Shown here piece by piece: positions 1-10,807 of a stretch of DNA of 64,000 nucleotides (position 1 is its first letter; the number at the start of each line of letters is the position of its first letter). The notes below the pieces were generated by a model that made no database searches, was not told the DNA's origin, and saw only the letters and a program-made list of their open reading frames with translations. Location of the stretch: NCBI GenBank assembly GCA_018825305.1, contig JAHJEO010000018.1, positions 124,001-188,000 of the forward strand. The letters run 5' to 3'. The stretch is from Gammaproteobacteria bacterium (lineage in GTDB: Bacteria > Pseudomonadota > Gammaproteobacteria > Burkholderiales > Rhodocyclaceae). Both the position numbers and the translations under genes were made by a program.

Positions 1-1
1 G

Positions 2-112
2 GGGCTGGAGCCTGGCGCCAAGCCCTTCCAGCTCGACCGCTGCCATGCGCTCGATACGGGTTCGGATACCGTGCGGCGCTACTATCCGCGCTGGTATCGC
101 GGCGAACCCTGA
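2..112 (+). CDS. C-terminal end of an unidentified protein (partial at left edge)
   Basis: Frame 2 reads [36 protein letters not shown] and enters from the window edge; product not identified. Confidence 0.4.
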   Translation, partial: GLEPGAKPFQLDRCHALDTGSDTVRRYYPRWYRGEP

Positions 113-150
113 ACCCCAACAAGCTTCATCCCCACGAGGAAAGCAACATG

Positions 151-219
151 ACTCCCACGCTCACTTTGTTCGCTGCCCCCACAGGGGGCGCTGCCTCCCT
201 CGGGGCGGCCCTTCGGAAG
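151..219 (+). repeat. GC-rich palindromic repeat R2, upstream of sucC
   Basis: gactcccacgctcactttgttcgctgcccccacagggggcgctgcctccctcggggcggcccttcgg. Confidence 0.7.
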
Positions 220-227
220 GCATTCCC

Positions 228-1391
228 ATGAAGATCCACGAATATCAGGGCAAGGAAATCCTGCGGAAGTTCGGCGTGGCCACCCCGCGCGGCGTTCCGT
301 GTTTTTCGGTCGACGAGGCGGTCAAGGCTGCCGAAAGTCTTGGCGGCAAGGTCTGGGTGGTCAAGGCCCAGATCCATGCCGGCGGTCGCGGCAAGGGCGG
401 TGGCGTCAAGGTTGCCAAGTCGCTCGACGAAGTGAAGTCCTACGCCGGCCAGATCCTCGGCATGCAGCTCAAGACCCACCAGACCGGCCCCGAGGGGCAA
501 CAGGTGCGCCGCCTGCTGGTCGAGGAGGGTGCCGACATCAAGAAGGAGCTTTACGTCGGCATGGTTGTGGATCGTGTCACCCAGCGCGTTTGCCTGATGG
601 CGTCTTCCGAGGGCGGCATGGACATCGAGGAAGTGGCGGCGCACACGCCGGAGAAGATCCACAAGGTCTTCGTCGATCCGGTGGCCGGGCTGACCGACAC
701 CGAGGCCGACGCGACCTGCCGCCAGATCGGCGTTCCCGAGTCCGCCGTGATCCAGGGCCGTGCCGTGCTGCAGGGGCTCTACCAGGCCTTCTGGGACACC
801 GATGCCTCGCTGGCCGAGATCAACCCGCTGATCGTGACCGGCGATGGTCGCGTGGTGGCGCTCGACGCCAAGATGAATTTCGATTCCAATGCCCTGTTCC
901 GCCACGAGGACATCGTCGCCATGCGCGACCTCGACGAGGAGGATCCGGCCGAGGTCGAGGCCTCGAAGTTCGACCTGTCCTACATTTCGCTCGACGGCAA
1001 CATCGGCTGTCTGGTGAATGGCGCCGGCCTGGCGATGGCGACCATGGACACCATCAAGCTCTTCGGCGCCGAACCCGCCAACTTCCTCGACGTTGGCGGT
1101 GGCGCCACCACCGAGAAGGTGACCGAAGCTTTCAAACTGATGCTGGCCAATCCCAAGGTCAAGGGCATTTTGGTGAACATCTTCGGCGGCATCATGCGTT
1201 GCGACACCATCGCCGACGGCGTGGTCGCGGCCGCCCGGGAAACCCATCTCAGCGTGCCGCTGGTGGTGCGCATGCGCGGCACCAACGAGGACCTCGGCAA
1301 GCAGATCCTCAAGGACTCCGGCCTGCCCATCATCGCCGCCAGCGACATGGCGGACGCCGCGCAGAAAATCGTCGCCGCCGTGAACGGTTAA
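228..1391 (+). CDS. sucC: Succinate--CoA ligase (ADP-forming) subunit beta
   Basis: [22 protein letters not shown] start; ATP-grasp and [10 protein letters not shown] motifs; start trimmed from ORF 45..1391. Confidence 0.97.
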   Translation: MKIHEYQGKEILRKFGVATPRGVPCFSVDEAVKAAESLGGKVWVVKAQIHAGGRGKGGGVKVAKSLDEVKSYAGQILGMQLKTHQTGPEGQQVRRLLVEEGADIKKELYVGMVVDRVTQRVCLMASSEGGMDIEEVAAHTPEKIHKVFVDPVAGLTDTEADATCRQIGVPESAVIQGRAVLQGLYQAFWDTDASLAEINPLIVTGDGRVVALDAKMNFDSNALFRHEDIVAMRDLDEEDPAEVEASKFDLSYISLDGNIGCLVNGAGLAMATMDTIKLFGAEPANFLDVGGGATTEKVTEAFKLMLANPKVKGILVNIFGGIMRCDTIADGVVAAARETHLSVPLVVRMRGTNEDLGKQILKDSGLPIIAASDMADAAQKIVAAVNG

Positions 1392-1400
1392 GGAAAAAAC

Positions 1401-2286
<886 letters not shown>

Positions 2287-2288
<2 letters not shown>

Positions 2289-2314
2289 AAAGTCGGCGCT
2301 GGCGGGACGGCGGC
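2287..2314 (-). repeat. Dispersed repeat R1, consensus GCCGCCGTCCCGCCAGCGCCGACTTTTT
   Basis: aaaaagtcggcgctggcgggacggcggc, abutting the sucD stop. Confidence 0.85.
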
Positions 2315-2332
2315 AAGGGGCATCGGGCGTTG

Positions 2333-3286
2333 ATGGCACTCTACCTGGCCGAGGCGGAAGTCCGCCAGCTGCTGACCATGGACCTCGCCCTCGAGGCCGT
2401 CGAGGCGGCGCACCGGGCCCATGGCGCGGGCCGCGCCATCGACATCCCGCGCAATCGCAGTCGCACGCCGACCTCGGCCCTGCACATCCTGCAAGGCGCG
2501 TTGCTCGACGCGGGCGTGATGGGCTACAAGGCCTACGCCACGGCGCGAGAGGGCAATCGCTTTTTCGTCCATTTGTTCGACGCGGCCAGCGGCGCACCGT
2601 TGGCGGTGCTCGCCGCCGATGCACTGGGCATGATGCGCACCGGAGCGGCGGGTGGTCTCGCGGCTCGCTGCCTGTCGCGTCCGGAATCGGCGGTGATCGG
2701 GGTGTTCGGCGCCGGCTGGCAGGCGCAAAGCCAGATCGAGGCCCTGTGCCGGGTGCGGCCGATCCGCCGGGTCAAGCTCTATTGCCGCAACGAGGAGAAT
2801 CGCCGTGCCGGAGCCGCCGACTTTTCGCGCCGCTTCGGCGTCGAGGTGACGCCGGCCGACAGTCCGGAAGCCACCGTGCGCGGCAGCGACATCGTGGTGA
2901 CCATCACCAGCGCGGCCAAGCCTGTATTCGACGGCGACTGGCTCGAGGCAGGCGCCCATGTTACGGCAGCCGGTTCCAATTCATTGATTCGGCAGGAGGT
3001 CGACGAAAAGACGGTGCGCCGCGCCGGCCTTGTTTGCGTCGACAGCCGGGCCACGGCGCTGCGCGAAGCCGGCGACCTGCTACCGGCCCTGGAAAAGGGA
3101 CGGCTGCATGAGGGACAACTGGTGGAACTGGGGGAGGTGGTCGCCGGTTTCCGCCCCGGGCGGGCTGATCCGCAACAGATCACCCTGTTCGAATCGCAGG
3201 GCATGGCGATCCAGGACCTCGCCGTGGCGGTGCGCGTCGTGGCACTCGCCCGGCAGCGCGGCCTTGGAAACGAACTGCCATATTGA
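2333..3286 (+). CDS. Ornithine cyclodeaminase / mu-crystallin family protein
   Basis: GVFGAGWQAQSQIEALC nucleotide-binding motif, family-wide similarity; start at MALYLAEAEVRQLL. Confidence 0.85.
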   Translation: MALYLAEAEVRQLLTMDLALEAVEAAHRAHGAGRAIDIPRNRSRTPTSALHILQGALLDAGVMGYKAYATAREGNRFFVHLFDAASGAPLAVLAADALGMMRTGAAGGLAARCLSRPESAVIGVFGAGWQAQSQIEALCRVRPIRRVKLYCRNEENRRAGAADFSRRFGVEVTPADSPEATVRGSDIVVTITSAAKPVFDGDWLEAGAHVTAAGSNSLIRQEVDEKTVRRAGLVCVDSRATALREAGDLLPALEKGRLHEGQLVELGEVVAGFRPGRADPQQITLFESQGMAIQDLAVAVRVVALARQRGLGNELPY

Positions 3287-3376
3287 GGCTCCCGCACCCG
3301 GCCTGTGGGCTGGCCCGGCCCCACGCGGGGCGTTGCCGTCCGGGGAGGCCCCGGCACCGGCCATGTGAGAAATCCA

Positions 3377-3405
3377 TTGACGTAGTTGAGGTCTGGCTGT
3401 AAGAA
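3377..3405 (+). promoter_or_regulatory. Candidate sigma-70-like promoter for the signalling cluster
   Basis: TTGACG-N17-TAAGAA upstream of the kinase gene. Confidence 0.35.
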
Positions 3406-3489
3406 TTGGCACTATCGCCCTGTTTCTATGAGCAGTTGTTGAAAAAACAGGGGTGCGCAGACGCTGAATGGACAGGGGGAGTCCCGTCT

Positions 3490-6072
3490 TTGGGCAAGGC
3501 CAATTTCTGGAAGACTGACTGGTTTTTCGGGCTCGTCGTGAGCCTTGTCGTGCTGGGCTTGAGTGGCGGCGAACTGCTGCAGAGCCTGGAACGCAAGGCC
3601 TACGACCTGGGCATGGGCATGACATCGCGTGCGCCGTCCGACCGCATCGCCGTCATCGCCATCGACAAGCCGAGCCTGGACAACATCGGCCGCTGGCCGT
3701 GGCCGCGCAACGTGCTGGCCGACATGGTCGAGCAACTTGCAGCCGCCAAGGCCAAGGTCATCGGCACGACCATCCTCTTCTCCGAACCGCAGCTCGATCC
3801 CGGCCTGGCCTACATCAACAAGCTGACGGATCTTTACACCCGTGCCGGCGGCCTGCCGGCGACGGCGACGCCCGAGGAGCTCGCAGCGCAGAACCCGATG
3901 CTGGCGCAGATGTCCGAACTGCTGTTCGATGCCGACCGCAAGCTCAACACCGACCGTCGCCTGGCCGCCGCCATCGCCGGCGCGGGCAATGTGGCCCTGC
4001 CCATGCTGTTTCGCCTCGGTGAGCCGCAGGGTCGTCCTGACAAGGAATTGCCCGACTACCTCAAGAAGATGGCAGTGCGGCCGGGGCAGGGCGAGACGGC
4101 GCCGATCCCGACCTCGAACGCCGACGCGCTGGTGATCGAGCCCCTTGGCAATGCCGCCGCCGCCGTTGGCCACCTCAACAGCATTCCCGACGTCGATGGC
4201 GCGATTCGCACCGAACCGCTGGTGTTGACCCATTTCGACCAGACCTATCCCGCCCTGTCGCTGATGATCGCGGCGCGCAGCCTCAACCTGACGCCTGCCG
4301 ACATCCAGGTGCGTCCCGGCGAATCGGTCAAGCTCGGCAATTTGCGCATTGGAACCGACGGCGCCAGCCGCATGCTGAGCTTCTTCTACAGGGATCGGGA
4401 TGGCGGCCAGCCCGCCTTCCAGGTCGATTCATTCTTCGACGTCAAGAGTGGCAAGATTCCGCTCGCCAAGTATCGCGACAAAATCGTCCTGATCGGGCCG
4501 ACCGCGGCCGGGGTCGGCAGCATGTTCGTCACGCCGGTGTCGCCGCTGATGCCCTCCGTGTTGATGCAGGCGCACACCGTCTCGTCCATCCTCTCCGAGC
4601 ACTTCTTCGTTGTGCCGGGCTGGGCGATCTGGGCCGAGATGGGGGTGTTCCTGCTGGTTGCGCTGTATCTCGTGGTGCTGCTGCCGCGCTTGTCCGCCGG
4701 CATGGCGGCGGCTGCGACCCTGCTGCTGTTGGCAGTTCTGCTCGGCGCGCATTTCGGCCTGATGACGACGCAACTGCTGTGGCTGCAGCTGATGGTGCCG
4801 GCGACCCTGCTGCTGGTCGGCCACCTGCTGCTGACGGTCAAGCGCTTCGCCGTCACCGAGCGCGGCAAGGAGAAGTCCGACCTGGATTCGGCCGAGTCGA
4901 ACCGCATGCTCGGCCTCGCCTTCCAGGGCCAGGGTCAGCTCGACATGGCCTTCGACAAGTTCCGCAAGTGCCCGCTCGACGAACAGTTGATGGAGAACAT
5001 GTATAACCTGGCACTGGATTTCGAGCGCAAGCGCCAGTTCAACAAGGCCGAAGCGGTGTTCCGCTACATGGCCGGTTTCAATCCCAAGTTCAAGGACCTC
5101 GAACAACGCCTGACCCGCGCCAAGCAGATGTCGGAAACGGTGATCCTCGGTGGTGCCGGCGGCCACCCCGGTGGCACCATGATGATGGTCGAAGGTACCG
5201 AAAAGCCGATGCTGGGCCGCTACCAGATCGAGAAGGAGTTGGGCAAGGGCGCGATGGGTGTGGTCTATCTCGGTCGCGATCCCAAGATCAATCGCGTCGT
5301 CGCCATCAAGACCATGGCGTTGTCCCAGGAGTTCGACGAAGACGAACTGAAGGACGTCAAGGAGCGTTTTTTCCGCGAGGCCGAAACCGCGGGGCGCCTC
5401 AACCATCCGAACATCGTGCAGATGTACGACGCCGGCGAGGAGCACGACCTGGCCTACATCGCGATGGAGTTCCTCAAGGGCAAGGATCTCGTGGCCCATA
5501 CCAAGCCGGGCAGCCTGCTGCCGCTGCCCAAGGTGATGAACATCGTCATGCACGTGGCCGAGGCGCTGTCCTACGCCCATGCCAACAATGTCGTGCATCG
5601 CGACATCAAGCCCGCCAACTTCATGTACGAGGCCGAAACCGACCGGGTCAAGGTCACCGACTTCGGCATCGCCCGCATCACCGATTCGTCCAAGACCAAG
5701 ACCGGCATGGTGTTGGGCACGCCAAGCTACATGTCGCCGGAGCAACTGGCCGGCAAGAAGATCGACGGTCGCTCCGATCTTTTCTCGCTGGGTGTCACGC
5801 TCTACCAGATGTCCTGCGGCAAGCTGCCCTTCGAGGGCGAGTCGATGGCGCAACTGATGTTCAAGATCGCCAACAACCCCGCACCCGACATCCGCAGCTT
5901 CAACCCCGACCTGCCGGACTGCCTTGTCGCCATCATCGAACGCACCTTGGTCAAGGATCCGGAGCAGCGCTACCAGACCGGCGGCGAGATGGCCAAGGAT
6001 CTGCGCTCCTGCCTCGCCCTGGTTGGCGCCGGTGCCGGCGACGCCGCGGGCGGCGTCGATATTGCCATCTAG
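3490..6072 (+). CDS. CHASE2-domain transmembrane serine/threonine protein kinase
   Basis: CHASE2-like sensor (DRIAVIAIDKPSLDNIGRWPWPR), TM helices, then kinase (GKGAMGVVYLG, VVHRDIKPANFM, DFGIAR, GTPSYMSPEQ). Start uncertain: ORF track uses TTG 3406; TTG 3490 follows a GGGGGAG. Confidence 0.92.
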   Translation: MGKANFWKTDWFFGLVVSLVVLGLSGGELLQSLERKAYDLGMGMTSRAPSDRIAVIAIDKPSLDNIGRWPWPRNVLADMVEQLAAAKAKVIGTTILFSEPQLDPGLAYINKLTDLYTRAGGLPATATPEELAAQNPMLAQMSELLFDADRKLNTDRRLAAAIAGAGNVALPMLFRLGEPQGRPDKELPDYLKKMAVRPGQGETAPIPTSNADALVIEPLGNAAAAVGHLNSIPDVDGAIRTEPLVLTHFDQTYPALSLMIAARSLNLTPADIQVRPGESVKLGNLRIGTDGASRMLSFFYRDRDGGQPAFQVDSFFDVKSGKIPLAKYRDKIVLIGPTAAGVGSMFVTPVSPLMPSVLMQAHTVSSILSEHFFVVPGWAIWAEMGVFLLVALYLVVLLPRLSAGMAAAATLLLLAVLLGAHFGLMTTQLLWLQLMVPATLLLVGHLLLTVKRFAVTERGKEKSDLDSAESNRMLGLAFQGQGQLDMAFDKFRKCPLDEQLMENMYNLALDFERKRQFNKAEAVFRYMAGFNPKFKDLEQRLTRAKQMSETVILGGAGGHPGGTMMMVEGTEKPMLGRYQIEKELGKGAMGVVYLGRDPKINRVVAIKTMALSQEFDEDELKDVKERFFREAETAGRLNHPNIVQMYDAGEEHDLAYIAMEFLKGKDLVAHTKPGSLLPLPKVMNIVMHVAEALSYAHANNVVHRDIKPANFMYEAETDRVKVTDFGIARITDSSKTKTGMVLGTPSYMSPEQLAGKKIDGRSDLFSLGVTLYQMSCGKLPFEGESMAQLMFKIANNPAPDIRSFNPDLPDCLVAIIERTLVKDPEQRYQTGGEMAKDLRSCLALVGAGAGDAAGGVDIAI

Positions 6073-6075
6073 ACC

Positions 6076-6912
6076 ATGTCCATGAATGTCACCGAAGCCC
6101 TGAAGATAACCACCCGAACCGATCCGGGGATGGTGCGCTCGCAGAACGAGGACGCGGTGATGGCCAACCCGCTGTGCGGCTTCGTGGTGCTGGCCGATGG
6201 CATGGGCGGCTATAACGCCGGCGAAGTGGCGAGCGGCATGGCCACGACGCTGCTCGGCTCCGAACTGGAGAAGGCGTTTACGCAGCGTCCTCCGCAGAAT
6301 CGTGTCGACGGTGGCAAGCTGTGGGCGCACGTCGTGCTCGAAGGCGAGATCACCCGCGCCAATGCCGCCATCTATCAGGCGGCGCAGAGCCAGCCGCAGT
6401 ATTCGGGCATGGGCACGACGCTGGTGGCGGTGGTGTTTCACGATAACGCGCTCACCGTCGCGCATATCGGCGATTCCCGGCTTTACCGCCTGCGCGGTGA
6501 GGAGTTCCAGCAGATTACGCGCGACCACTCGTTGCTTCAGGAGCAGATCGACAGCGGCATGCTGACGCCGGAAGAGGCGCGACATTCGCAGAACAAGAAT
6601 CTGGTGACTCGTGCTCTGGGCGTCGACCCGACGGTTGAAGCGGAAATTCGGGATTACGAAGTGCAGGTCGGCGACGTCTACCTGCTTTGCTCGGACGGAC
6701 TGAACGACATGGTCGATGACGAGGAGATCGCGATGACGGTCTCCGCGCTCGCGGCCAACCTGGATCTCTGTGCCACGCAACTGATTCAAATGGCCAACGA
6801 TAATGGCGGCCGCGACAATGTTTCCGTTATCCTTGCCAAGGTTGTCGGGGATTTCGGTGTACAGCGCGGTTTCCGCTCCTGGCTTTCCCGGCTGCTGGCA
6901 TGGCTAAAATGA
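6076..6912 (+). CDS. PP2C-family serine/threonine phosphatase
   Basis: RSQNEDAVMA, VVLADGMGGYNAGE, HIGDSRLYRLR, LLCSDGLNDMV. Confidence 0.93.
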   Translation: MSMNVTEALKITTRTDPGMVRSQNEDAVMANPLCGFVVLADGMGGYNAGEVASGMATTLLGSELEKAFTQRPPQNRVDGGKLWAHVVLEGEITRANAAIYQAAQSQPQYSGMGTTLVAVVFHDNALTVAHIGDSRLYRLRGEEFQQITRDHSLLQEQIDSGMLTPEEARHSQNKNLVTRALGVDPTVEAEIRDYEVQVGDVYLLCSDGLNDMVDDEEIAMTVSALAANLDLCATQLIQMANDNGGRDNVSVILAKVVGDFGVQRGFRSWLSRLLAWLK

Positions 6913-6935
6913 TGGTGTCTTGAAGGAAGATCGCG

Positions 6936-7724
6936 ATGGATACGGCGAAACTCATACTCAGCATGGACGGACTGGTGCTCAAGGAAATTCAGCTCAGCAA
7001 GGAGCGAATGACCATTGGGCGCAAGCCGCACAACGACATCCAGATCGACAATCTCGCCATCTCGGGCGAGCATGCCGTCGTTGTCACCATCCTCAACGAT
7101 TCCTTCCTTGAGGATCTGGGCAGCACCAACGGCACCTTCGTCAATGGCCAGTCGGTGAAGAAGCACTTCCTGCAGAACGGCGACACCATCGAACTCGGCA
7201 AATACCGCCTCAAGTACATCAACGAGACGGCGCAGCAGACGCCGGCGGCCGACTTCGAGAAGACCATGATCATGCGCCCAGGCATGATGGCCAAGGCGGC
7301 CGAGCATGGCGGTGCCAAGGGCGCGGGCGATACGCAGGTTGGAATGAAGCCGGCGGTGCAGCCGAATGCCCATCCGCAAACAGCGCCGATGAACACGGCT
7401 GCGGCCGCTGCCGCTGCCGCGACCGTCGTGCCGGGAGCCCAGCCGGCGCCAGCCGCCTTGCCGCTGGGTTCGATCCAGGTGCTCACCGGCGCCAATACCG
7501 GCAAGGAGCTTGAGCTCACCAAGACGCTGACGACGCTGGGCAAGCCCGGCGTGCAGGTAGCGGTGATCGCCAGGCGGCCGCAGGGCTACTTCATCACCCA
7601 CGTCGAGGGGGCGAACTTCCCGATCGTCGACGGCAAAACCCTGGGTGCGGAAGCGCACAAGCTTGCCGACAATGACGTCATCGAACTGGCCGGCGTCAAG
7701 ATGCAGTTCTTCATCAAGAGCTGA
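6936..7724 (+). CDS. FHA-domain protein (N-terminal FHA, Ala-rich linker, second FHA-like region)
   Basis: IGRKPHNDIQIDNLAISGEHAVV...DLGSTNGTFVNG; second region TTLGKPGVQVAVIARRPQGYFITHVEG. Confidence 0.88.
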   Translation: MDTAKLILSMDGLVLKEIQLSKERMTIGRKPHNDIQIDNLAISGEHAVVVTILNDSFLEDLGSTNGTFVNGQSVKKHFLQNGDTIELGKYRLKYINETAQQTPAADFEKTMIMRPGMMAKAAEHGGAKGAGDTQVGMKPAVQPNAHPQTAPMNTAAAAAAAATVVPGAQPAPAALPLGSIQVLTGANTGKELELTKTLTTLGKPGVQVAVIARRPQGYFITHVEGANFPIVDGKTLGAEAHKLADNDVIELAGVKMQFFIKS

Positions 7725-7728
7725 CGCC

Positions 7729-7755
7729 GCCGCCGTCCCGCCAGCGCCGACTTTT
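7729..7755 (+). repeat. Dispersed repeat R1
   Basis: gccgccgtcccgccagcgccgactttt, just after the FHA gene stop. Confidence 0.85.
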
Positions 7756-7783
7756 CGCGGCTTCCGAACGGAACGATTCCGTC

Positions 7784-10009
7784 ATGAAACAGCATCTGCC
7801 CCGTTTCCTGCTGGGATTGCTGGTGCTGGCCGTGCTGCTCGGCCACGCCGCCGGCCTCTATCGCATCGGTTTCATCGAGCGTTTCGACGCCATCATCTAC
7901 GACACCAAGGTGCGGCTGACCATGCCGCGCAACGTCGACGAGCGCCTGGTCATCCTCGATATCGACGAGAAGTCCCTGGCCGAAGTCGGACGCTGGCCGT
8001 GGAACCGCGAGCGCATGGCGACGCTGATGAACAAGCTGTTCGACCGCAACGGAGTCGCACTGCTCGGCTTCGACATCGTCTTCGCCGAGCCGGATGCCAG
8101 TTCCGGCCTGCCGGTGCTCGAATCGCTGGCGAAGAAGGATGGTCGCGAGGCCGGTGTCATCCAGTCGTTGCTGCCTGACTTGCGTCACTCGCTCGACTAC
8201 GATGCGCTGTTCGCCGCCTCGCTGAAGAACCGCCCCGTCGTCCTTGGTTACTACCTGTCGAGCAAGGTGGATGGCACCAGTTCCGGCGCCTTGCCGCCAC
8301 CGACGCTGCCGGCGGGAACTTTCACGGGCCGCAACATCGCCTTTACCAGCTGGCCGAATTTCGGCGGCAATCTGCCGGCATTCCAGAAGAATGCGGCGGG
8401 TGGGGGCCACTTCAATCCCCTGGTCGATTTCGACGGCATTTCGCGGCGGGTGCCGATGCTGGCCGAGCACAAGGGCGCCTACTACGATTCGCTATCGCTG
8501 GCGATGGTGCGGGCGCTGCTGGGTTCCCCGCCCTTGGTGCCGGGTTACGCCGATGGCAGCGGCGGCTCTGGCTACGCCGGGCTCGAATGGCTCGACCTGC
8601 CCACCGCACGCGGCAACCTGCGCATCCCGGTGGACGAGAACGTCGCGGCGCTGGTGCCGTATCGCGGCTTCCAGGGCAGCTACACCTATATTTCGGCTGC
8701 CGACGTGCTTGCCGACCGCATTTCCGCCGAGCAGCTCAAGGGCAAGATCGTGCTGATGGGAACCACGGCACCGGGCCTGATGGACCTGCGCGCGACCCCC
8801 GTCGGCAGCACCTATCCCGGGGTGGAGGTGCACGCCAACCTCATATCCGGCATGCTCGACGGCGCCATCAAGTACCGTCCGGCCTACGTCCTCGGCGCCG
8901 ACGTGCTGCTGGTGCTGATCGCCGGCGGCGTGATGGTCTTCCTGCTGCCACTGCTCTCGCCCTTCCGCGCCAGCATCGTCGCGCTGATCGTGCTGGTGTT
9001 CCTGCTGACGGTCAATCTCTCGTTCTGGCACGCCGGCAACATGGTGCTGCCGCTCGCCGCCGGCTTCCTGCTGGTGACGCTGCTCTACGCCCTGAACATG
9101 TCCTGGGGCTATTTCGTCGAGTCGAAGGCCAAACGGCAGTTCACCGAACTGTTCGGCCAGTACGTGCCGCCCGAACTGGTCGACGAAATGGCGAAGAACC
9201 CCGAGGGCTACACCATGGATGGCCGCAAGGCCGAACTGACGGTGCTGTTCTCCGACATCCGCGGCTTCACCACCATCTCGGAGGGTCTGCAGCCGGACCA
9301 GCTGGCGACGTTGATGAACCTCTACCTCGGCTCGATGACCGAGGTCGTGCGCAAGCACCGCGGCACCCTCGACAAGTACATCGGCGACGCCATCATGGCA
9401 TTCTGGGGCGCGCCGGTCAGCGATGCCGAGCATGCGCGAAACGCGGTGATCACGGCGCTGGACATGCAGGAGGCGCTTCACGGACTTAACGTGGACCTGC
9501 AGGCCAAGGGCTGGCCCGAACTCAAGATCGGCGTCGGCATCAACACCGGCACCATGACGGTCGGCGACATGGGATCAAAGGTGCGCAAGGCCTACACCGT
9601 GATGGGCGACGCGGTCAACCTCGGCTCGCGTCTGGAGGGCATTACCAAGCAGTACGGCGTCGGCATCATCGTTGGCGACGGCACGCGCGACCTGACCAAA
9701 AAGGATTTCGTCTATCGCGAGCTCGACCGGGTACGGGTCAAGGGCAAGGCCGAGCCGGTCGGCATCTACGAGCCGCTGGGGCAGGAGGGGCAGGTGACGA
9801 AGGAGGACCTGGAGGAGCTCAAGCTCTGGAATCAGGCCCTGCGATCCTACCGCGCCCAGGACTGGGATCAGGCCGAGGTGATGCTGCTCAACCTGTCGCG
9901 CATCCGAAGCCGTTACCTGTATGATCTCTACGCCAAGCGTATCGCCCATTGCCGCCAGGAACCACCGGGCGAGGGCTGGGACGGCGTGACGACATTCGAG
10001 ACCAAGTGA
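7784..10009 (+). CDS. CHASE2-domain class III adenylate/guanylate cyclase
   Basis: CHASE2-like N-terminus (DERLVILDIDEKSLAEVGRWPW), TM helices, class III cyclase (LTVLFSDIRGFTTISE, DKYIGDAIMAFWGAP, GINTGTMTVGDMGS). Confidence 0.93.
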   Translation: MKQHLPRFLLGLLVLAVLLGHAAGLYRIGFIERFDAIIYDTKVRLTMPRNVDERLVILDIDEKSLAEVGRWPWNRERMATLMNKLFDRNGVALLGFDIVFAEPDASSGLPVLESLAKKDGREAGVIQSLLPDLRHSLDYDALFAASLKNRPVVLGYYLSSKVDGTSSGALPPPTLPAGTFTGRNIAFTSWPNFGGNLPAFQKNAAGGGHFNPLVDFDGISRRVPMLAEHKGAYYDSLSLAMVRALLGSPPLVPGYADGSGGSGYAGLEWLDLPTARGNLRIPVDENVAALVPYRGFQGSYTYISAADVLADRISAEQLKGKIVLMGTTAPGLMDLRATPVGSTYPGVEVHANLISGMLDGAIKYRPAYVLGADVLLVLIAGGVMVFLLPLLSPFRASIVALIVLVFLLTVNLSFWHAGNMVLPLAAGFLLVTLLYALNMSWGYFVESKAKRQFTELFGQYVPPELVDEMAKNPEGYTMDGRKAELTVLFSDIRGFTTISEGLQPDQLATLMNLYLGSMTEVVRKHRGTLDKYIGDAIMAFWGAPVSDAEHARNAVITALDMQEALHGLNVDLQAKGWPELKIGVGINTGTMTVGDMGSKVRKAYTVMGDAVNLGSRLEGITKQYGVGIIVGDGTRDLTKKDFVYRELDRVRVKGKAEPVGIYEPLGQEGQVTKEDLEELKLWNQALRSYRAQDWDQAEVMLLNLSRIRSRYLYDLYAKRIAHCRQEPPGEGWDGVTTFETK

Positions 10010-10037
10010 GGGAAGGCAATCGCATGAGGACGGGGGC

Positions 10038-10805
10038 ATGAAGGTCCGCATCCTTGGGTGCAGCGGCGGCATCGGTGGCCGCCACCTGCGCACGACCTCG
10101 ATGCTGATCGACAACGACATCCTGATCGATGCCGGCACCGGCGTGGCGGACCTGTCGATCGCCGAGCTGGCGCAGATCGACCATGTGTTCCTGACGCACA
10201 CGCACATGGACCACATCGCCTGCCTGCCGCTGCTGATCGATACCGTCGGCGACATGCGCAGCCGGCCGCTGACGGTCTATGCGACCGATGCCACCATCGA
10301 GATCATGCGCGCCCACATCTTCAACTGGGCGGTATGGCCGGACTTCTGCGAGATTCCGAACTCCAAGAAGCCCTTCATGCGCTACGAGAACCTCGCCCTC
10401 GGCGAGACCGTCGATCTCGAAGGCCGCCGCATCACCCCGCTGCCGGCCAACCATACCGTCCCGGCGGTCGGCTACCAGATGGACTCGGGTGACGCCAGCC
10501 TGGTCTTCTCGGGCGACACCGGGCCGTGTCCGGAGTTCTGGGCCGCGGTCAACAAGATAGACAACCTGCGCCACCTGATCATCGAAACCGCCTTTTCCAA
10601 CCGCGAACGGCGGCTGGCGATGATCTCCAAGCACCTGTGTCCGAGCATGCTGGTCGAGGAACTGGCGCACCTGCAGCGCGACGCGGATATCTACATCACC
10701 CACCTCAAGCCGGGGCAAATCGAACTCACCATGCAGGAGATCGAGGACGGCATCGGCGAACTGCGGCCGCGCATGCTGCAGAACAACCAGGTCTTCGATC
10801 TTTAG
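10038..10805 (+). CDS. Metallo-beta-lactamase-fold protein, cAMP phosphodiesterase class II-like
   Basis: THTHMDHIACLP metal-binding motif; follows the cyclase gene. Confidence 0.75.
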   Translation: MKVRILGCSGGIGGRHLRTTSMLIDNDILIDAGTGVADLSIAELAQIDHVFLTHTHMDHIACLPLLIDTVGDMRSRPLTVYATDATIEIMRAHIFNWAVWPDFCEIPNSKKPFMRYENLALGETVDLEGRRITPLPANHTVPAVGYQMDSGDASLVFSGDTGPCPEFWAAVNKIDNLRHLIIETAFSNRERRLAMISKHLCPSMLVEELAHLQRDADIYITHLKPGQIELTMQEIEDGIGELRPRMLQNNQVFDL

Positions 10806-10807
10806 CC

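Noticed and set aside
2801-2832. Possible extra R1 copy (ccggagccgccgacttttcgcg) in the ornithine cyclodeaminase-like gene
   Set aside because: Only the GCCGACTTTT core matches; explained by the coding sequence GAADFSRRF.
4429-6789. 786-aa minus-strand ORF opposite the kinase/PP2C genes
   Set aside because: Shadow ORF from codon bias; sense strand has full kinase and phosphatase motifs.
3490-7724. Interpretation of the STK/PP2C/FHA genes as type VI secretion regulators
   Set aside because: The trio resembles PpkA/PppA/Fha, but no T6SS structural genes (tss, hcp, vgrG, clpV) occur in the window; the neighbours are cyclase, GspE-type ATPase and pilin.
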